64,000 nt of DNA, from contig NZ_JH660660.1 of the NCBI RefSeq assembly GCF_000262545.1, positions 101,500 through 165,499 of the forward strand, given 5' to 3'. Within the stretch, counting starts at the first letter, position 1, and each line of letters starts with the position of its first letter. Under the pieces are notes generated by a model. It saw nothing but the letters and a program-made list of their open reading frames with translations, was not told where the DNA came from and did no database searches. Shown here one piece after another: positions 1-9,189 of this stretch. The DNA is from Prevotella bivia DSM 20514 (GTDB lineage: Bacteria; Bacteroidota; Bacteroidia; Bacteroidales; Bacteroidaceae). The position numbers and the translations under genes are program-made.

Positions 1-66
1 CAGATAGCAAACACTTATGAAATTATGTGCATGAGGGGAGGAGTTGCAACTGGGTTTTACGACTGA
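1..66 (+). CDS. C-terminal end of an unidentified protein
   Basis: The first frame is open from the window edge and ends at TGA 64-66, giving 21 residues that finish MRGGVATGFYD. The gene would start outside the window. No family can be assigned from so short a tail, and the frame could be open by chance. The tRNA promoter follows about 195 bp downstream, so a gene ending here is reasonable. Confidence 0.3.
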   Translation, partial: QIANTYEIMCMRGGVATGFYD

Positions 67-260
67 CCCTTTATTTTCTCAATGGCTAATACCTAGAGTA
101 GGTAATACATATTACGAGTTATGGGATTTCTGATTTGTTTTTCTTTTCTTTTATGTCGTATATTTCTTTGAGTTATACTTATATATTAAGGTGAATTTAC
201 CCTTAACTTCTGGTTTGGTAAAGAAAAATGCGTTTTTTTGAGATTTTTTCTTGTAAAATA
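67..260. other. Non-coding stretch before the tRNA promoter
   Basis: AT-rich sequence between the putative gene end and the tRNA promoter. I see no convincing gene, hairpin terminator or RNA in it. Confidence 0.4.
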
Positions 261-291
261 TTTGTGGGAATAGAATAATTGCTTAACTTTG
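261..291 (+). promoter_or_regulatory. Bacteroidota-type promoter of the tRNA cluster
   Basis: The -33 box TTTG (261-264) and the -7 box TAACTTTG (284-291) are exactly 19 bp apart, matching the TTTG/TAnnTTTG consensus of the primary sigma factor of this phylum. Transcription would begin near 298, about 70 bp before the first tRNA, and probably covers all five tRNAs. Confidence 0.8.
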
Positions 292-367
292 CACTCGCAA
301 TTCAGAAATGAGTTATCACTTAATATTAAAAGTCTTAGTGTTTGTGATAAAGCAAAGAAGAATGCAG

Positions 368-441
368 CGGGGTGTAGCGCAGCCCGGTAGCGCTCCTGGT
401 TTGGGACCAGGCGGCCGCAGGTTCGAATCCTGTCGCCCCGA
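368..441 (+). tRNA. tRNA-Pro (UGG)
   Basis: A complete cloverleaf can be drawn: acceptor arms CGGGGTG and CGCCCCG, anticodon stem CCTGG/CCAGG with loop TTTGGGA (anticodon TGG), and T arm GCAGG-TTCGAAT-CCTGT. Position 441 is the discriminator A; CCA is not encoded. First of five tRNAs in the cluster. Confidence 0.95.
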
Positions 442-486
442 CAAAATTTAGTCAAAGCTTCTAGTGGGAAGTCGACTTAAAAGAAT

Positions 487-559
<73 letters not shown>

Positions 560-604
560 CTTTTTTTTATTGAAACACAAATAAGTTTAAGAATCTTGTT
601 ACAA

Positions 605-684
605 GCCCAGGTGGCGGAATGGTAGACGCGCACGTTTCAGGTGCGTGTGTTTATAACGTGCAGGTTCGAGTCCTGTTCTGGGCA
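605..684 (+). tRNA. tRNA-Leu (CAG)
   Basis: Class II tRNA with a long variable arm. Acceptor arms GCCCAGG/TCTGGGC, D-arm GGCGGAATGG, anticodon stem CACGT/GCGTG with loop TTCAGGT (anticodon CAG), T loop TTCGAGT. Discriminator A at 684, no encoded CCA. Confidence 0.93.
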
Positions 685-727
685 CAGAACTTATTTAAAG
701 TATCCAAAGATACATAGTATATATGTT

Positions 728-810
728 GGAGAGGTGGCGGAATGGTAGACGCGCTACTTTGAGGGGGTAGTGAAAATTGTTTCGTGGGAGTTCGAGTCTC
801 CTCCTCTTCA
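728..810 (+). tRNA. tRNA-Leu (GAG)
   Basis: Class II tRNA. Acceptor arms GGAGAGG/CCTCTTC, anticodon stem CTACT/GGTAG with loop TTGAGGG (anticodon GAG), long variable arm, T loop TTCGAGT, discriminator A at 810. Together with the CAG species it reads CUN leucine codons. Confidence 0.93.
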
Positions 811-855
811 CATAGACAAATTTGTAAGTAATTACTTACTATTATAGATTTAATT

Positions 856-928
<73 letters not shown>

Positions 929-961
929 CTTTTTATTACAGAAAAACAAAGCATTATCCAC

Positions 962-1501
962 ATGAATTTATACATCAGATATTTTGATAGTGAAGTTTTA
1001 GTACATAATGCGGATGAGGCATTAGATTTTTTAAGTTCAATTCCCGATATACAGATTACAAGAGATTTGGAGACGGATATAAGGAGTTATGCATCTAATG
1101 ACATCTTCTATCCAAAGCGCTATAAAGTACGTCCACGTGTCTATTTTATTGTTATTAAGACTGAAGCGGAAACGATGGATGACTTTAAGAATAAAAAAGC
1201 TATACGTCCTGCAGCTGTCATAAATCAGAAGAAGGAGAGCCTAGCTGTTCAGAATTTGACCGCAGAAAGAGAAGGGTGGTATGAAGGCGAGCTTACATTT
1301 AAGCGTGTAGTGATGATCCCATCTACAGGTAAGCATGAATATCGTGATACTACCTTTGTAGCTCGTTGTAAGGCTATTTCAGGTTGGGATTGCTATCAGC
1401 GTTTAGTGGATTATCTCAAAACGCGTGTTGATAGTCGTAGCCAATTTCCTTCTGCTAAAGGAAAGAATTTCAAGTTTAAATATTTAGGTCTTTGGAAGTA
1501 A
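962..1501 (+). CDS. Conserved hypothetical protein, 179 aa
   Basis: I chose ATG 962; the frame is open further upstream but runs into the tRNA-Gly gene, so the longer start is unlikely. The product is soluble, charged and has no signal peptide, membrane segment or motif I recognise. It begins MNLYIRYFDSEVLV and ends in a basic KGKNFKFKYLGLWK tail. It resembles a Bacteroidales-restricted conserved protein by composition only; the function is unknown. It lies between the tRNA cluster and ssb and has no obvious promoter of its own. Confidence 0.7.
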   Translation: MNLYIRYFDSEVLVHNADEALDFLSSIPDIQITRDLETDIRSYASNDIFYPKRYKVRPRVYFIVIKTEAETMDDFKNKKAIRPAAVINQKKESLAVQNLTAEREGWYEGELTFKRVVMIPSTGKHEYRDTTFVARCKAISGWDCYQRLVDYLKTRVDSRSQFPSAKGKNFKFKYLGLWK

Positions 1502-1511
1502 ATATTGGGGG

Positions 1512-1534
1512 GAAGTAAACTTTTAGTTTGCTTC
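1512..1534 (+). terminator. Small hairpin between the hypothetical gene and ssb
   Basis: GAAGTAAAC and GTTTGCTTC pair (one G-T) around a TTTTA loop, 10 bp after the preceding stop codon. There is no T-run after it, so it may be a weak terminator or an RNA-stability element. Confidence 0.3.
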
Positions 1535-1565
1535 TATGCGTTCGCTTCCTAGTTTCTGGTGTTTT

Positions 1566-1979
1566 ATGAATAAGGTAATGTTGATAGGTAACGTAGGGAA
1601 AGATCCTGAAATACGTTATTTTGAAGCTGATGAATGCGTTGCTTCTTTCACATTAGCAACAACAGAGCGTGGTTATGTATTGCCAAACGGTACACAAGTT
1701 CCTGATCGTACTGATTGGCACAATATCGTCTTGTTTAAGAATTTGGCGAAGTATACTGAGAAATATATTCATAAAGGCGATAAAATATTTATAGAAGGTA
1801 GAATTCGCAGTCGTTCTTATGATGATAAAAAGGGAGTGCGTAGAACAATAACTGAAGTTTATGCAGAAAATTTGGAGTGGTTATCTGCTCCTCGTAAAAT
1901 GACAGAAGTAACTACTAATTCTACGACTTCTAATGGTAGTAGCCATGTAGAAGAATATAAATCTAAATTGCCATTCTAA
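1566..1979 (+). CDS. ssb: Single-stranded DNA-binding protein
   Basis: 137 aa. SSB coats single-stranded DNA during replication, repair and recombination. The OB-fold spans roughly residues 1-105 and starts with the family signature MNKVMLIGNVGKDPE; WHNIVLF and KGDKIFIEGRI are also typical. A short Ser/Thr/Asn-rich linker follows. The C-terminal tip reads YKSKLPF: the terminal LPF is the usual partner-docking end, but lysines occupy places where acidic residues are normal. ATG 1566 is preferred over an in-frame upstream start because it gives the conserved N-terminus. The stop overlaps the gldE start (TAATG), indicating translational coupling. Confidence 0.95.
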   Translation: MNKVMLIGNVGKDPEIRYFEADECVASFTLATTERGYVLPNGTQVPDRTDWHNIVLFKNLAKYTEKYIHKGDKIFIEGRIRSRSYDDKKGVRRTITEVYAENLEWLSAPRKMTEVTTNSTTSNGSSHVEEYKSKLPF

Positions 1980-3304
1980 TGACAGACCTGCTAGTAAGTA
2001 TTTCTTCGTATGTTGAATTTCATACTTTAGAATCAGATATTATTGTAGCGGTAGTTATTGCTGCATTATTACTGCTGTGTTCGGGCTTTGCTAGTGGATC
2101 AGAAATAGCATTTTTTAGTCTTACTCCGAAGGATTTAGATGAACTTGATCCCGATAAATTTAGTGCAGATGCTAAGGTAAAAGAGCTACGAGAAGATAGT
2201 GAACGAACACTTGCCACAATATTGATTCTTAACAACTTAGTAAATGTAACTATTATTTTGCTATGCAATTATATCATCAACAAACTGGTTACCTTTAAAG
2301 CCGAGTGGCTAGAATTGTTGTGTGTAACTGTTTTGCTAACCTTTATCCTGTTGTTATTTGGTGAGATTATGCCAAAGGTTTATAGTAGGATAAATCCCTT
2401 ATCTTTCTGCCGTCGTGGTGCAGGAGCATTAATATTACTTCGCAAATTCTTTCTACCATTGGAGTTTTTTCTCTTGAAAAGTGGTGCCTTTGCTGGTAGA
2501 GTGATTGAGAAGGAGAGTCATCAACTGTCAGTTGGTGAGTTAGAACAAGCCCTTGAATTAACCGATCAAGATGATTTAAAGGAAGAGCAGAGTATGCTTC
2601 GTGGTATTATTCGTTTTGGTGATGAAACAGCTAAAGAGATTATGACGAGTCGCCAAGACATCGTAGCCCTTGATATTCGCAGCACTTATGCAGAGGTTTT
2701 ACAAAGTATTATTGATAATAATTATTCTCGAATACCAGTTTATCAAGATAGTATTGACAATGTTAGAGGTATTCTCTATATTAAAGACTTGTTGCCTCAC
2801 TTGTCGAAAGCAAGTGGCTTTAGATGGCAAAGCCTAACTCGTCCTCCTTATTTTGTGCCTGAAACAAAGAAAATTGATGATTTGTTGCGCGATTTCCAAG
2901 CTAATAAAGTGCATATTGCAACTGTTGTTGATGAGTTTGGAGGTACAAGTGGTATTGTAACACTAGAAGATATTCTCGAAGAGATTGTTGGTGAAATTAA
3001 TGACGAATTTGACGAAGACGAGAATACCTATGCTCGTCTCAATGCCAATACTTACCTCTTTGAAGGAAAGACACTATTAAGCGATTTTACGAAAATATTA
3101 AAGATAGACGATGAGGAATTTGCAGAAATAGAAGGGGAAGCTGATTCGCTGGCAGGCTTGTTGCTTGAGTTGAAAGGTAATTTCCCTATTGTTCATGAAC
3201 AAATAACCTATAAAAATTACTTATTTGAAGTGCTTGAACTTGATGGCAGAAGAATAAGTAAAATCAAGGTTACTGTACGCCCAATCGACGATGATGCACA
3301 ATAA
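1979..3304 (+). CDS. gldE: GldE-like membrane protein with CBS domains
   Basis: 441 aa. Member of the CNNM/HlyC-CorC family. Order of parts: N-terminal DUF21 membrane region with several hydrophobic segments (about residues 20-45, 75-140), a tandem CBS pair (about 215-330, including VVDEFGGTSGIVTLEDILEEIVGEI), and a C-terminal CorC_HlyC domain (about 345-435). In Bacteroidota this protein, encoded between ssb and a phosphopantetheinyl transferase, is annotated as gliding-motility-associated GldE; many carriers do not glide, and an ion-transport role is an alternative. It overlaps both neighbours (TAATG with ssb, 14 bp with the next gene), so the three are one operon. Confidence 0.88.
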   Translation: MTDLLVSISSYVEFHTLESDIIVAVVIAALLLLCSGFASGSEIAFFSLTPKDLDELDPDKFSADAKVKELREDSERTLATILILNNLVNVTIILLCNYIINKLVTFKAEWLELLCVTVLLTFILLLFGEIMPKVYSRINPLSFCRRGAGALILLRKFFLPLEFFLLKSGAFAGRVIEKESHQLSVGELEQALELTDQDDLKEEQSMLRGIIRFGDETAKEIMTSRQDIVALDIRSTYAEVLQSIIDNNYSRIPVYQDSIDNVRGILYIKDLLPHLSKASGFRWQSLTRPPYFVPETKKIDDLLRDFQANKVHIATVVDEFGGTSGIVTLEDILEEIVGEINDEFDEDENTYARLNANTYLFEGKTLLSDFTKILKIDDEEFAEIEGEADSLAGLLLELKGNFPIVHEQITYKNYLFEVLELDGRRISKIKVTVRPIDDDAQ

Positions 3305-3812
3305 TCTTGAAATTCTCTACGTTCCAACAACAGATATCGTTATAGGTATTCTTCCTATTGTGGGAAAGGGTAGAGAAGCTGAAAGCTTTGCTGTTAAATC
3401 CCTACTGAGAAAGCTTCTACAAGCGGATGTTGAGATAGCTCATAATGAGGATGGTAAACCATTAGTAGAGGGCTACAACATCAGCATATCGCACACACAG
3501 GGATGGGCTGCAGTGATATTATCCAAGACTTATAAAGTGGGCATTGATATAGAATACCAAAGCGAGAGAATACAGAAAATAGCCAAGCGATTTTTGCGTG
3601 CAGACGAACCTTTTACTCAAACCAGTGATATTCTCTATGCTTGGTGTGCTAAGGAAAGTCTCTACAAACTTCGATCTGTTTTACATTTAGGTTATCAAGA
3701 GATGAAAGTGGATCCGCAAGCTGCAACGATTTATGACCTACGATCGAATAATAGTCTATCTGTTTCTCTTCGTTCTGTTGAAGAATATTTACTTACCTAC
3801 GTTTGGGAATAG
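3291..3812 (+). CDS. 4'-phosphopantetheinyl transferase
   Basis: 173 aa. Transfers the phosphopantetheine arm of CoA to acyl or peptidyl carrier proteins. Visible signatures: SISHTQ (65-70), the Mg-binding VGIDIE (83-88) and WCAKESLYK (118-126), which fit the W-x-x-K-E-[SA]-x-x-K motif. The short, Sfp-related architecture matches other Bacteroidota copies. The start overlaps the end of gldE by 14 bp. Two consecutive ATG codons open the gene, so the exact start may be 3291 or 3294. Confidence 0.9.
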   Translation: MMHNNLEILYVPTTDIVIGILPIVGKGREAESFAVKSLLRKLLQADVEIAHNEDGKPLVEGYNISISHTQGWAAVILSKTYKVGIDIEYQSERIQKIAKRFLRADEPFTQTSDILYAWCAKESLYKLRSVLHLGYQEMKVDPQAATIYDLRSNNSLSVSLRSVEEYLLTYVWE

Positions 3813-3863
3813 CTTTATTGGATAAATCTCCACACTGTTCTATTATAGCTTTTACCATAGCCT

Positions 3864-3895
3864 TTTGATTGTTTGCTAAAAAATATATACTTTTG
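3864..3895 (+). promoter_or_regulatory. Promoter of the glycosyltransferase operon
   Basis: TTTG (3864-3867), 20 bp, TACTTTTG (3888-3895). The start codon at 3915 follows by 20 bp, so the 5' leader is very short and an upstream in-frame start at 3873 would lie inside the promoter. Confidence 0.75.
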
Positions 3896-3914
3896 TAGTG
3901 TAAATAAATTACCT

Positions 3915-5399
3915 ATGGAAAAGAATATAAAAGTAGATTGTTTCCTTCCATTTATTGAGGATGCTAATCTTGAAGCAGTAATAGCGGATGCACAAAGTTG
4001 TGTTAAGGTAAATAGCGTAACAGTGTTTTTTTCTCGAAGTATTGAACAGAAATCAACATCATTAATAAATATAGACACCATATTAGTAGATGATATATTT
4101 TCAACTGCTAATATGAAGCTAATGGCTGAACATACCAATAGCGAATACCTATTATTTTGTTTTAATAAAGGAAAGTTAACCATTGGTAGCAATGCTATTG
4201 AGCGATTGCTTGCAGTTGCAGTATCTACCGATGCTGTTATGGTATATTGCGATCGTTTCTCAATGGAAGATAACAAACTTGTAAAGCATCCTGTTATCGA
4301 CTATCAAATAGGAAGTATTCGTGATGACTTCGATTTTGGTTCTGTCGTATTGATCAAAGCCGATGCATTAAAAATATGGGCAAAGGAGGAAACGGAAAGC
4401 TATGAGTATGCTGGTTGGTATAGTTTGCGTTTGGCTTTGAGTCGTCAAGGTGAACTTTTTCACCTCGATGAATGTTTATATACAGAGCAAGCACTTGATC
4501 TTCGTAAGAGTGGTGAGAAACAATTCGACTATGTTAATCCACGCAATCGTGAGGTGCAAATAGAGATGGAGAAAGCTGCTACTGCGCATCTTCGTAAGAT
4601 TGGTGCATGGATTGATGTTGCACAATATCGTACACCTAGCTTTGAAGGCTATTCTTTTCCAGTGGAAGCCTCTGTGGTAATTCCTGTTTTCAATCGTGTA
4701 AAAACTATTACCGATGCTATTCGCTCGGTTATTACTCAAAAGGCTAATTTCAAGTTTAATGTAATAGTAGTAGATAATCATTCCACTGATGGCACTACTG
4801 AAGCTATAGAAACACTAGCTGTGGCTGATGATCGCATCATACACTTAGTGCCAGAGCGTTTCGATCTAGGTATTGGTGGATGTTGGAATTATGCACTAGA
4901 TAGCGAACTGTGTGGCAAATTTGCTATTCAGTTAGATAGCGATGACCTTTATTCTGCCGATGATGTATTGCAGCATATTGTTGATCAGTTCTACGATCAA
5001 AAAGCAGCTATGCTCATAGGCTCTTATCGTATGTGCGACTTCCAACTTAACACCCTTCCTCCTGGACTTATTGATCACAAGGAGTGGACGGAGGATAATG
5101 GCTGCAACAATGCCTTGCGCATTAATGGTTTGGGTGCACCACGCGCATTCTTCACTCCTGTGGTCTGTGAGTTGAAGTTTCCAAACACTAGCTATGGCGA
5201 AGATTACGCTATGGGCTTAGCTGTTAGCCGTGAGTATCGCATAGCACGTATTTATGATGAACTCTATCTATGCCGTCGTTGGGAAGGTAATAGCGATGCA
5301 GCTTTAAGTGTTGATAAGGTAAATGCCAATAACCTTTACAAAGACCGTATTCGCACGATAGAGCTAAAGGCTCGCCAGCAAAGAAACAAGGTTAAATAA
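3915..5399 (+). CDS. Two-part protein with a family 2 glycosyltransferase domain
   Basis: 494 aa. The C-terminal half (about 250-470) is a GT-A fold family 2 glycosyltransferase: SVVIPVFNR at 253, [10 protein letters not shown], and the metal/nucleotide-sugar motif DSDD at 341-344. The first 220 residues look like a degenerate copy of the same fold ([32 protein letters not shown]), so the protein may derive from a fused or duplicated transferase. No signal peptide. It heads a tight + operon with a DUF4922 protein, a SpoIID-domain protein and an MFS carrier. The sugar donor and acceptor cannot be deduced. Start 3915 was chosen because 3873 overlaps the promoter. Confidence 0.85.
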   Translation: MEKNIKVDCFLPFIEDANLEAVIADAQSCVKVNSVTVFFSRSIEQKSTSLINIDTILVDDIFSTANMKLMAEHTNSEYLLFCFNKGKLTIGSNAIERLLAVAVSTDAVMVYCDRFSMEDNKLVKHPVIDYQIGSIRDDFDFGSVVLIKADALKIWAKEETESYEYAGWYSLRLALSRQGELFHLDECLYTEQALDLRKSGEKQFDYVNPRNREVQIEMEKAATAHLRKIGAWIDVAQYRTPSFEGYSFPVEASVVIPVFNRVKTITDAIRSVITQKANFKFNVIVVDNHSTDGTTEAIETLAVADDRIIHLVPERFDLGIGGCWNYALDSELCGKFAIQLDSDDLYSADDVLQHIVDQFYDQKAAMLIGSYRMCDFQLNTLPPGLIDHKEWTEDNGCNNALRINGLGAPRAFFTPVVCELKFPNTSYGEDYAMGLAVSREYRIARIYDELYLCRRWEGNSDAALSVDKVNANNLYKDRIRTIELKARQQRNKVK

Positions 5400-5419
5400 T
5401 AACGTAAAAGTTAAAAGAA

Positions 5420-6340
5420 ATGGGTAGTTTGAAGCCTTTTTACGAAGAGCAATTAGCTTTGTGGCAAGACACAAAGCAGCGGTTTGATGACTTAAAGCAT
5501 GTTGAGGTGAAGCAATTGGGCCTGCTAAAGGCACAGTTTAACCCTGCTCGTCTAGTCAGTACTGGTGCAAATATCGACAAAACCACATTGGCAAAACGTC
5601 CTTGTTTTTTGTGTGCAGCTAATCGCCCTAAGGAGCAGATAGTGAAAGATTTCAACAGTCATTTTGATATTCTTATTAATCCATTCCCTATTCTTCCCGA
5701 ACACTTTACTATACCTTCATGCATACACGAGCTTCAACAAATTAAGGAGCATTTCATAGATATGCTACTCTTTATAGATGAGTACGATGAGGGCTTAGTA
5801 TTCTACAATGGTCCACACTGTGGAGCTAGTGCGCCTGATCATCTCCATTTTCAGGCAGGTACTAAAAGCATCATTCCTATGTATCAAGAGTGGGAAAACT
5901 TGAGTTCCACTTCTGAAACGATCTTATCTCTAAGTAAGGCAAAATTGTCTTATATTACTCATTATGCTTGCCCTGTTATTGCAATAACAAGCTATGATAT
6001 TGATAGTTGTGTGGTTTTGTTTAATAAAATATATGATGCACTACCATTGCCTGAAAATGATATCGAGCCGATGATGAATGTAGTGGTTTGGAAAGAGAAA
6101 GGCGAACTAGTCGTTCTCATCTTCCCGCGCTTTAAGCATCGACCTGATTGTTACTTTGCAGAGGGAAATGCTCAGTGTTTGGTAAGTCCTGGTGCTATAG
6201 ACATGGCTGGACTGCTTATTCTGCCACTCAAAAACGATTTCGATACAATCACTCTAGCACAAGCTAGTGCTATTCTCAAAGAGGTAACCTTACCAGAAGA
6301 AGTTGTGGTTAAAGTTTTAGATACATTGCGTAAGCATTAA
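5420..6340 (+). CDS. DUF4922 / HIT-like family protein
   Basis: 306 aa. Two motifs stand out: CFLC (62-65) and HCGASAPDHLHFQ (133-145), a histidine-rich segment like the active site of GalT/Ap4A-phosphorylase members of the HIT superfamily. This fits DUF4922 proteins of Bacteroidota, which I would expect to be nucleotidyl transferases or phosphorylases; the substrate is unknown. Placement after a glycosyltransferase (20 bp gap) and before a SpoIID protein (15 bp gap) suggests a nucleotide-sugar link, which is inference only. Confidence 0.8.
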   Translation: MGSLKPFYEEQLALWQDTKQRFDDLKHVEVKQLGLLKAQFNPARLVSTGANIDKTTLAKRPCFLCAANRPKEQIVKDFNSHFDILINPFPILPEHFTIPSCIHELQQIKEHFIDMLLFIDEYDEGLVFYNGPHCGASAPDHLHFQAGTKSIIPMYQEWENLSSTSETILSLSKAKLSYITHYACPVIAITSYDIDSCVVLFNKIYDALPLPENDIEPMMNVVVWKEKGELVVLIFPRFKHRPDCYFAEGNAQCLVSPGAIDMAGLLILPLKNDFDTITLAQASAILKEVTLPEEVVVKVLDTLRKH

Positions 6341-6355
6341 ACGCAAAATAAGATA

Positions 6356-7678
6356 ATGGTATATACAAACGAACCCATAGTAGCAGTAGGCATTGTAAGT
6401 GGGAAGTTGCTTTCTTTCACGCTTACCAATGCTTTTATGGTAAATAGCAAGACAATATTAGGCAACTATTCTGCCCACTTTGTTTCGGGTAAGATCTTTT
6501 GGGAGGGTTGCGAGTATGCTGAATTACTGTTTACGCCTATTGATGATAGTGCTAGCTTTACCCTACAAGATGTTGTTATCGGTGTAAAATTCCATTGGCA
6601 GCGGAAAGAAAGTCAAACATTCCGTGGCAGTTTACGCATTATTGTTGATGGTGAAAGGCTTTATGCCATTAATGAAATAAAAGTAGAGGATTATCTTACG
6701 AGTGTTATATCTAGTGAAATGAGTGCGACCTCCTCGCTTGAACTGCTCAAGGCACACGCTGTTATTTCGCGCAGTTGGTTGCTTTCTCAGATTGAGAATA
6801 GAAAGAGAGCAAATATTGCCCACCAGCATCACGACTTTATTGAAACTCCTCAGAAAATTATTCGTTGGTATGATCGCACCGATCACACCCTTTTTGATGT
6901 CTGTGCCGATGATCATTGTCAACGCTATCAGGGTATAGGACGCATGACAAGTTCCTATGTTAAACAAGCCGTAGCAGCCACACGAGGCGAGGTACTTACT
7001 TACGATAACAAGATATGTGATGCGCGCTTCTCTAAGTGTTGTGGTGGAGTGTCGGAGAGCTTTGAATATTGCTGGGATAATATTAAGTATCCTTACCTAA
7101 AAGCTGTTGCAGATATTAAGCCAAAAGCGAGCAAAGTTTTGCCAGATTTAACCGATGAAGAAACTGCTAAGAAATGGATTAAAACAAGCCCTAATGCTTT
7201 CTGCAATACCGATGATAAGGAGGTGTTGCGGCAAGTTCTTAATGACTATGATCAAGAAACTTCCGACTTCTATCGGTGGACTGTGAAATATACACAAACA
7301 GAAGTTAGCACCTTGCTAGAGCATAAACTAGGTATAGGCTTTGGAAATATACTTGCACTCAATCCTTTAAAACGTGGAGATAGCGGTCGTATTTACGAGC
7401 TAGAGATAGTTGGCTCTCAACGCACTATGGTTATAGGCAAAGAACTGGAGATAAGGCGAGCTTTGAGCGAGTCGCACCTATATAGTTCAGCCTTTGTAGT
7501 CGAAACTACTGAGGTAGTTAATGATGTTCCACAACTTTTCAAGCTCATAGGGGCAGGGTGGGGACATGGTGTTGGACTTTGTCAAATAGGTGCTGCTGTC
7601 ATGGGTGCTAACGGCTATGATTATCAAACTATTCTTGCCCATTATTATGTGGGGTCAGCACTTACACAACTCTATTAA
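6356..7678 (+). CDS. SpoIID/LytB domain protein
   Basis: 440 aa. The central and C-terminal parts carry SpoIID hallmarks: YLTSVISSEM, CDARFSKCCGG with a downstream CW, and GAGWGHGVGLCQIGA near the end. SpoIID proteins are lytic transglycosylases acting on denuded peptidoglycan strands. An insert of about 100 residues follows the HH-containing segment. Unlike Bacillus SpoIID there is no N-terminal membrane anchor or signal peptide; the sequence starts MVYTNEPIVAVGIVSG. It is in the middle of the operon 3915-9052 and shares it with an MFS carrier that could move muropeptides (inference). Confidence 0.85.
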   Translation: MVYTNEPIVAVGIVSGKLLSFTLTNAFMVNSKTILGNYSAHFVSGKIFWEGCEYAELLFTPIDDSASFTLQDVVIGVKFHWQRKESQTFRGSLRIIVDGERLYAINEIKVEDYLTSVISSEMSATSSLELLKAHAVISRSWLLSQIENRKRANIAHQHHDFIETPQKIIRWYDRTDHTLFDVCADDHCQRYQGIGRMTSSYVKQAVAATRGEVLTYDNKICDARFSKCCGGVSESFEYCWDNIKYPYLKAVADIKPKASKVLPDLTDEETAKKWIKTSPNAFCNTDDKEVLRQVLNDYDQETSDFYRWTVKYTQTEVSTLLEHKLGIGFGNILALNPLKRGDSGRIYELEIVGSQRTMVIGKELEIRRALSESHLYSSAFVVETTEVVNDVPQLFKLIGAGWGHGVGLCQIGAAVMGANGYDYQTILAHYYVGSALTQLY

Positions 7679-7693
7679 TAGGAGTAAAGAAAT

Positions 7694-9052
7694 ATGAAAA
7701 TCGACAATGACGTTATTAATGGAATACCACTTGTGGATGCTTGGCATAACCACTGGTTATGGCTTTTCTCGCTTTATATGATGCGAGGTGTGCCTTATGT
7801 GGTGCTATTTATGACTTCCACTGTATTCTTTAGTCAGCTAGGTATTGATAATAGCGATATTGTAGTTGCTAACTCTTGGCTTATCCTCCCTTTCATCTTC
7901 CGTCCATTCTTAGGTCGGTTTGTGTTAAGTTTCGAAAGCAAACGCTATTGGATATTACTTTGTCAGTTTGTTATTGGCTCAAGCCTCATAGGCATTGCTA
8001 TGTCCATACCCAATCCTCATTGTTATGGCCTCTCCCTAAGTTTCCTTTTTGTCATTGCGGTGGTAGCATCGTTCCATGATATAGCCATAGAACGTTTTTA
8101 CAAAAGAAGTGCTAATTATAGGCGTCGATCAGCTTTTATGGGAGTGCGCACCATAGCTTATCTTTCATCTATTATTATTGCCTTTACCCTCCCATTGGTG
8201 GCTATTGGCAATCTTGAGGTTATCACGCGTTTGGTGAGATCATCTTGGATTACTATATTTTATAGTCTTGGAGTATTTTCTTTGCTGCTCTGTCTCTATC
8301 ATTATTTTGTCATACCCGAAGCATACGTTAAGGCACAACTCCCCATAAATATTCACCTTACTAAAACATGGATCATTGATGTAAAGAACATGGTGAGGGC
8401 ACGCCACGACTATATGCACCAGCTACTTTTTCTACTGCTTTTCCTCTTGCCCGAAATGATGTTTTTACGTATCATCACTTCTTTTCTCTTTGACACAGGC
8501 AGTAGCGGTGGACTCGGCTTTTCTCCGCAAGAAGTAGCTTTTATTCAAGGTTCTTTAGGCTTTGTAGGGCTTACACTAGGTGCTGTCTTTGGCTTTCTTA
8601 AAGTGCGCAAACGTGGGGTAATCGCTTTAAAATGGTCTATGGTCTTGGCACTTGTGCTTCCAAAACTATGCTTTGTTTATCTTAGTTTCTCTTTCAATTC
8701 GTCGATGGTCATTGTATCGCTATGTGTTCTCCTCGATCATCTATGCACAGGTTATGCCATTATCATCTATGCGCTTATGCTTCTTTATCTTACACACGGT
8801 AAACACCCTACTTTTACATACTCAGTAGGAGCATCTTTCTTAGGATTGTCATTCTTAATATCAAGTTTTTTCGTAGGATTACTAATAGAATATTTTAGTT
8901 ATCGCCAAGTATTCACATTTATTTTCTTAATGGGGGGGATCTCGCTCTTCTGCATGAAGATACTCCCTATCACCGAAGAACTGAACAGCAAATTGAAGCA
9001 ATTTACAAAACTTCGCAGAATAGAAGTTTTCAACGAAGAAAGAATCTCCTAA
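7694..9052 (+). CDS. MFS transporter (AmpG-like arrangement possible)
   Basis: 452 aa, about 12 hydrophobic segments, with a charged loop in the middle (KTWIIDVKNMVRARHDY). The topology and length fit a major facilitator superfamily carrier. Its place directly behind a SpoIID-type peptidoglycan enzyme (15 bp gap) makes a muropeptide permease such as AmpG an attractive guess, but no diagnostic residue proves it. Last gene of the operon; about 140 bp of non-coding DNA follow. Confidence 0.75.
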   Translation: MKIDNDVINGIPLVDAWHNHWLWLFSLYMMRGVPYVVLFMTSTVFFSQLGIDNSDIVVANSWLILPFIFRPFLGRFVLSFESKRYWILLCQFVIGSSLIGIAMSIPNPHCYGLSLSFLFVIAVVASFHDIAIERFYKRSANYRRRSAFMGVRTIAYLSSIIIAFTLPLVAIGNLEVITRLVRSSWITIFYSLGVFSLLLCLYHYFVIPEAYVKAQLPINIHLTKTWIIDVKNMVRARHDYMHQLLFLLLFLLPEMMFLRIITSFLFDTGSSGGLGFSPQEVAFIQGSLGFVGLTLGAVFGFLKVRKRGVIALKWSMVLALVLPKLCFVYLSFSFNSSMVIVSLCVLLDHLCTGYAIIIYALMLLYLTHGKHPTFTYSVGASFLGLSFLISSFFVGLLIEYFSYRQVFTFIFLMGGISLFCMKILPITEELNSKLKQFTKLRRIEVFNEERIS

Positions 9053-9130
9053 TAATTTTAGATAAGTTTTTTCTTTTCGATAAGGTTGCAGCTTTATTAC
9101 TGCCTATTTCAAAAAAATAAGGATACATCG

Positions 9131-9160
9131 TTGAAACTACAAGAAAAAAGTGTACTTTTG
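9131..9160 (+). promoter_or_regulatory. Promoter of the M48 lipoprotein gene
   Basis: TACTTTTG (9153-9160) matches the -7 consensus. TTGA at 9131-9134, 18 bp upstream, is an imperfect -33 box. The start codon is 29 bp downstream. Confidence 0.6.
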
Positions 9161-9189
9161 TTAGACATTATATTAATAAATAGAGAGAA

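Noticed and set aside
3815..4276. Minus-strand ORF of 153 codons
   Set aside because: Lies antisense to the glycosyltransferase and its promoter; no protein-like features.
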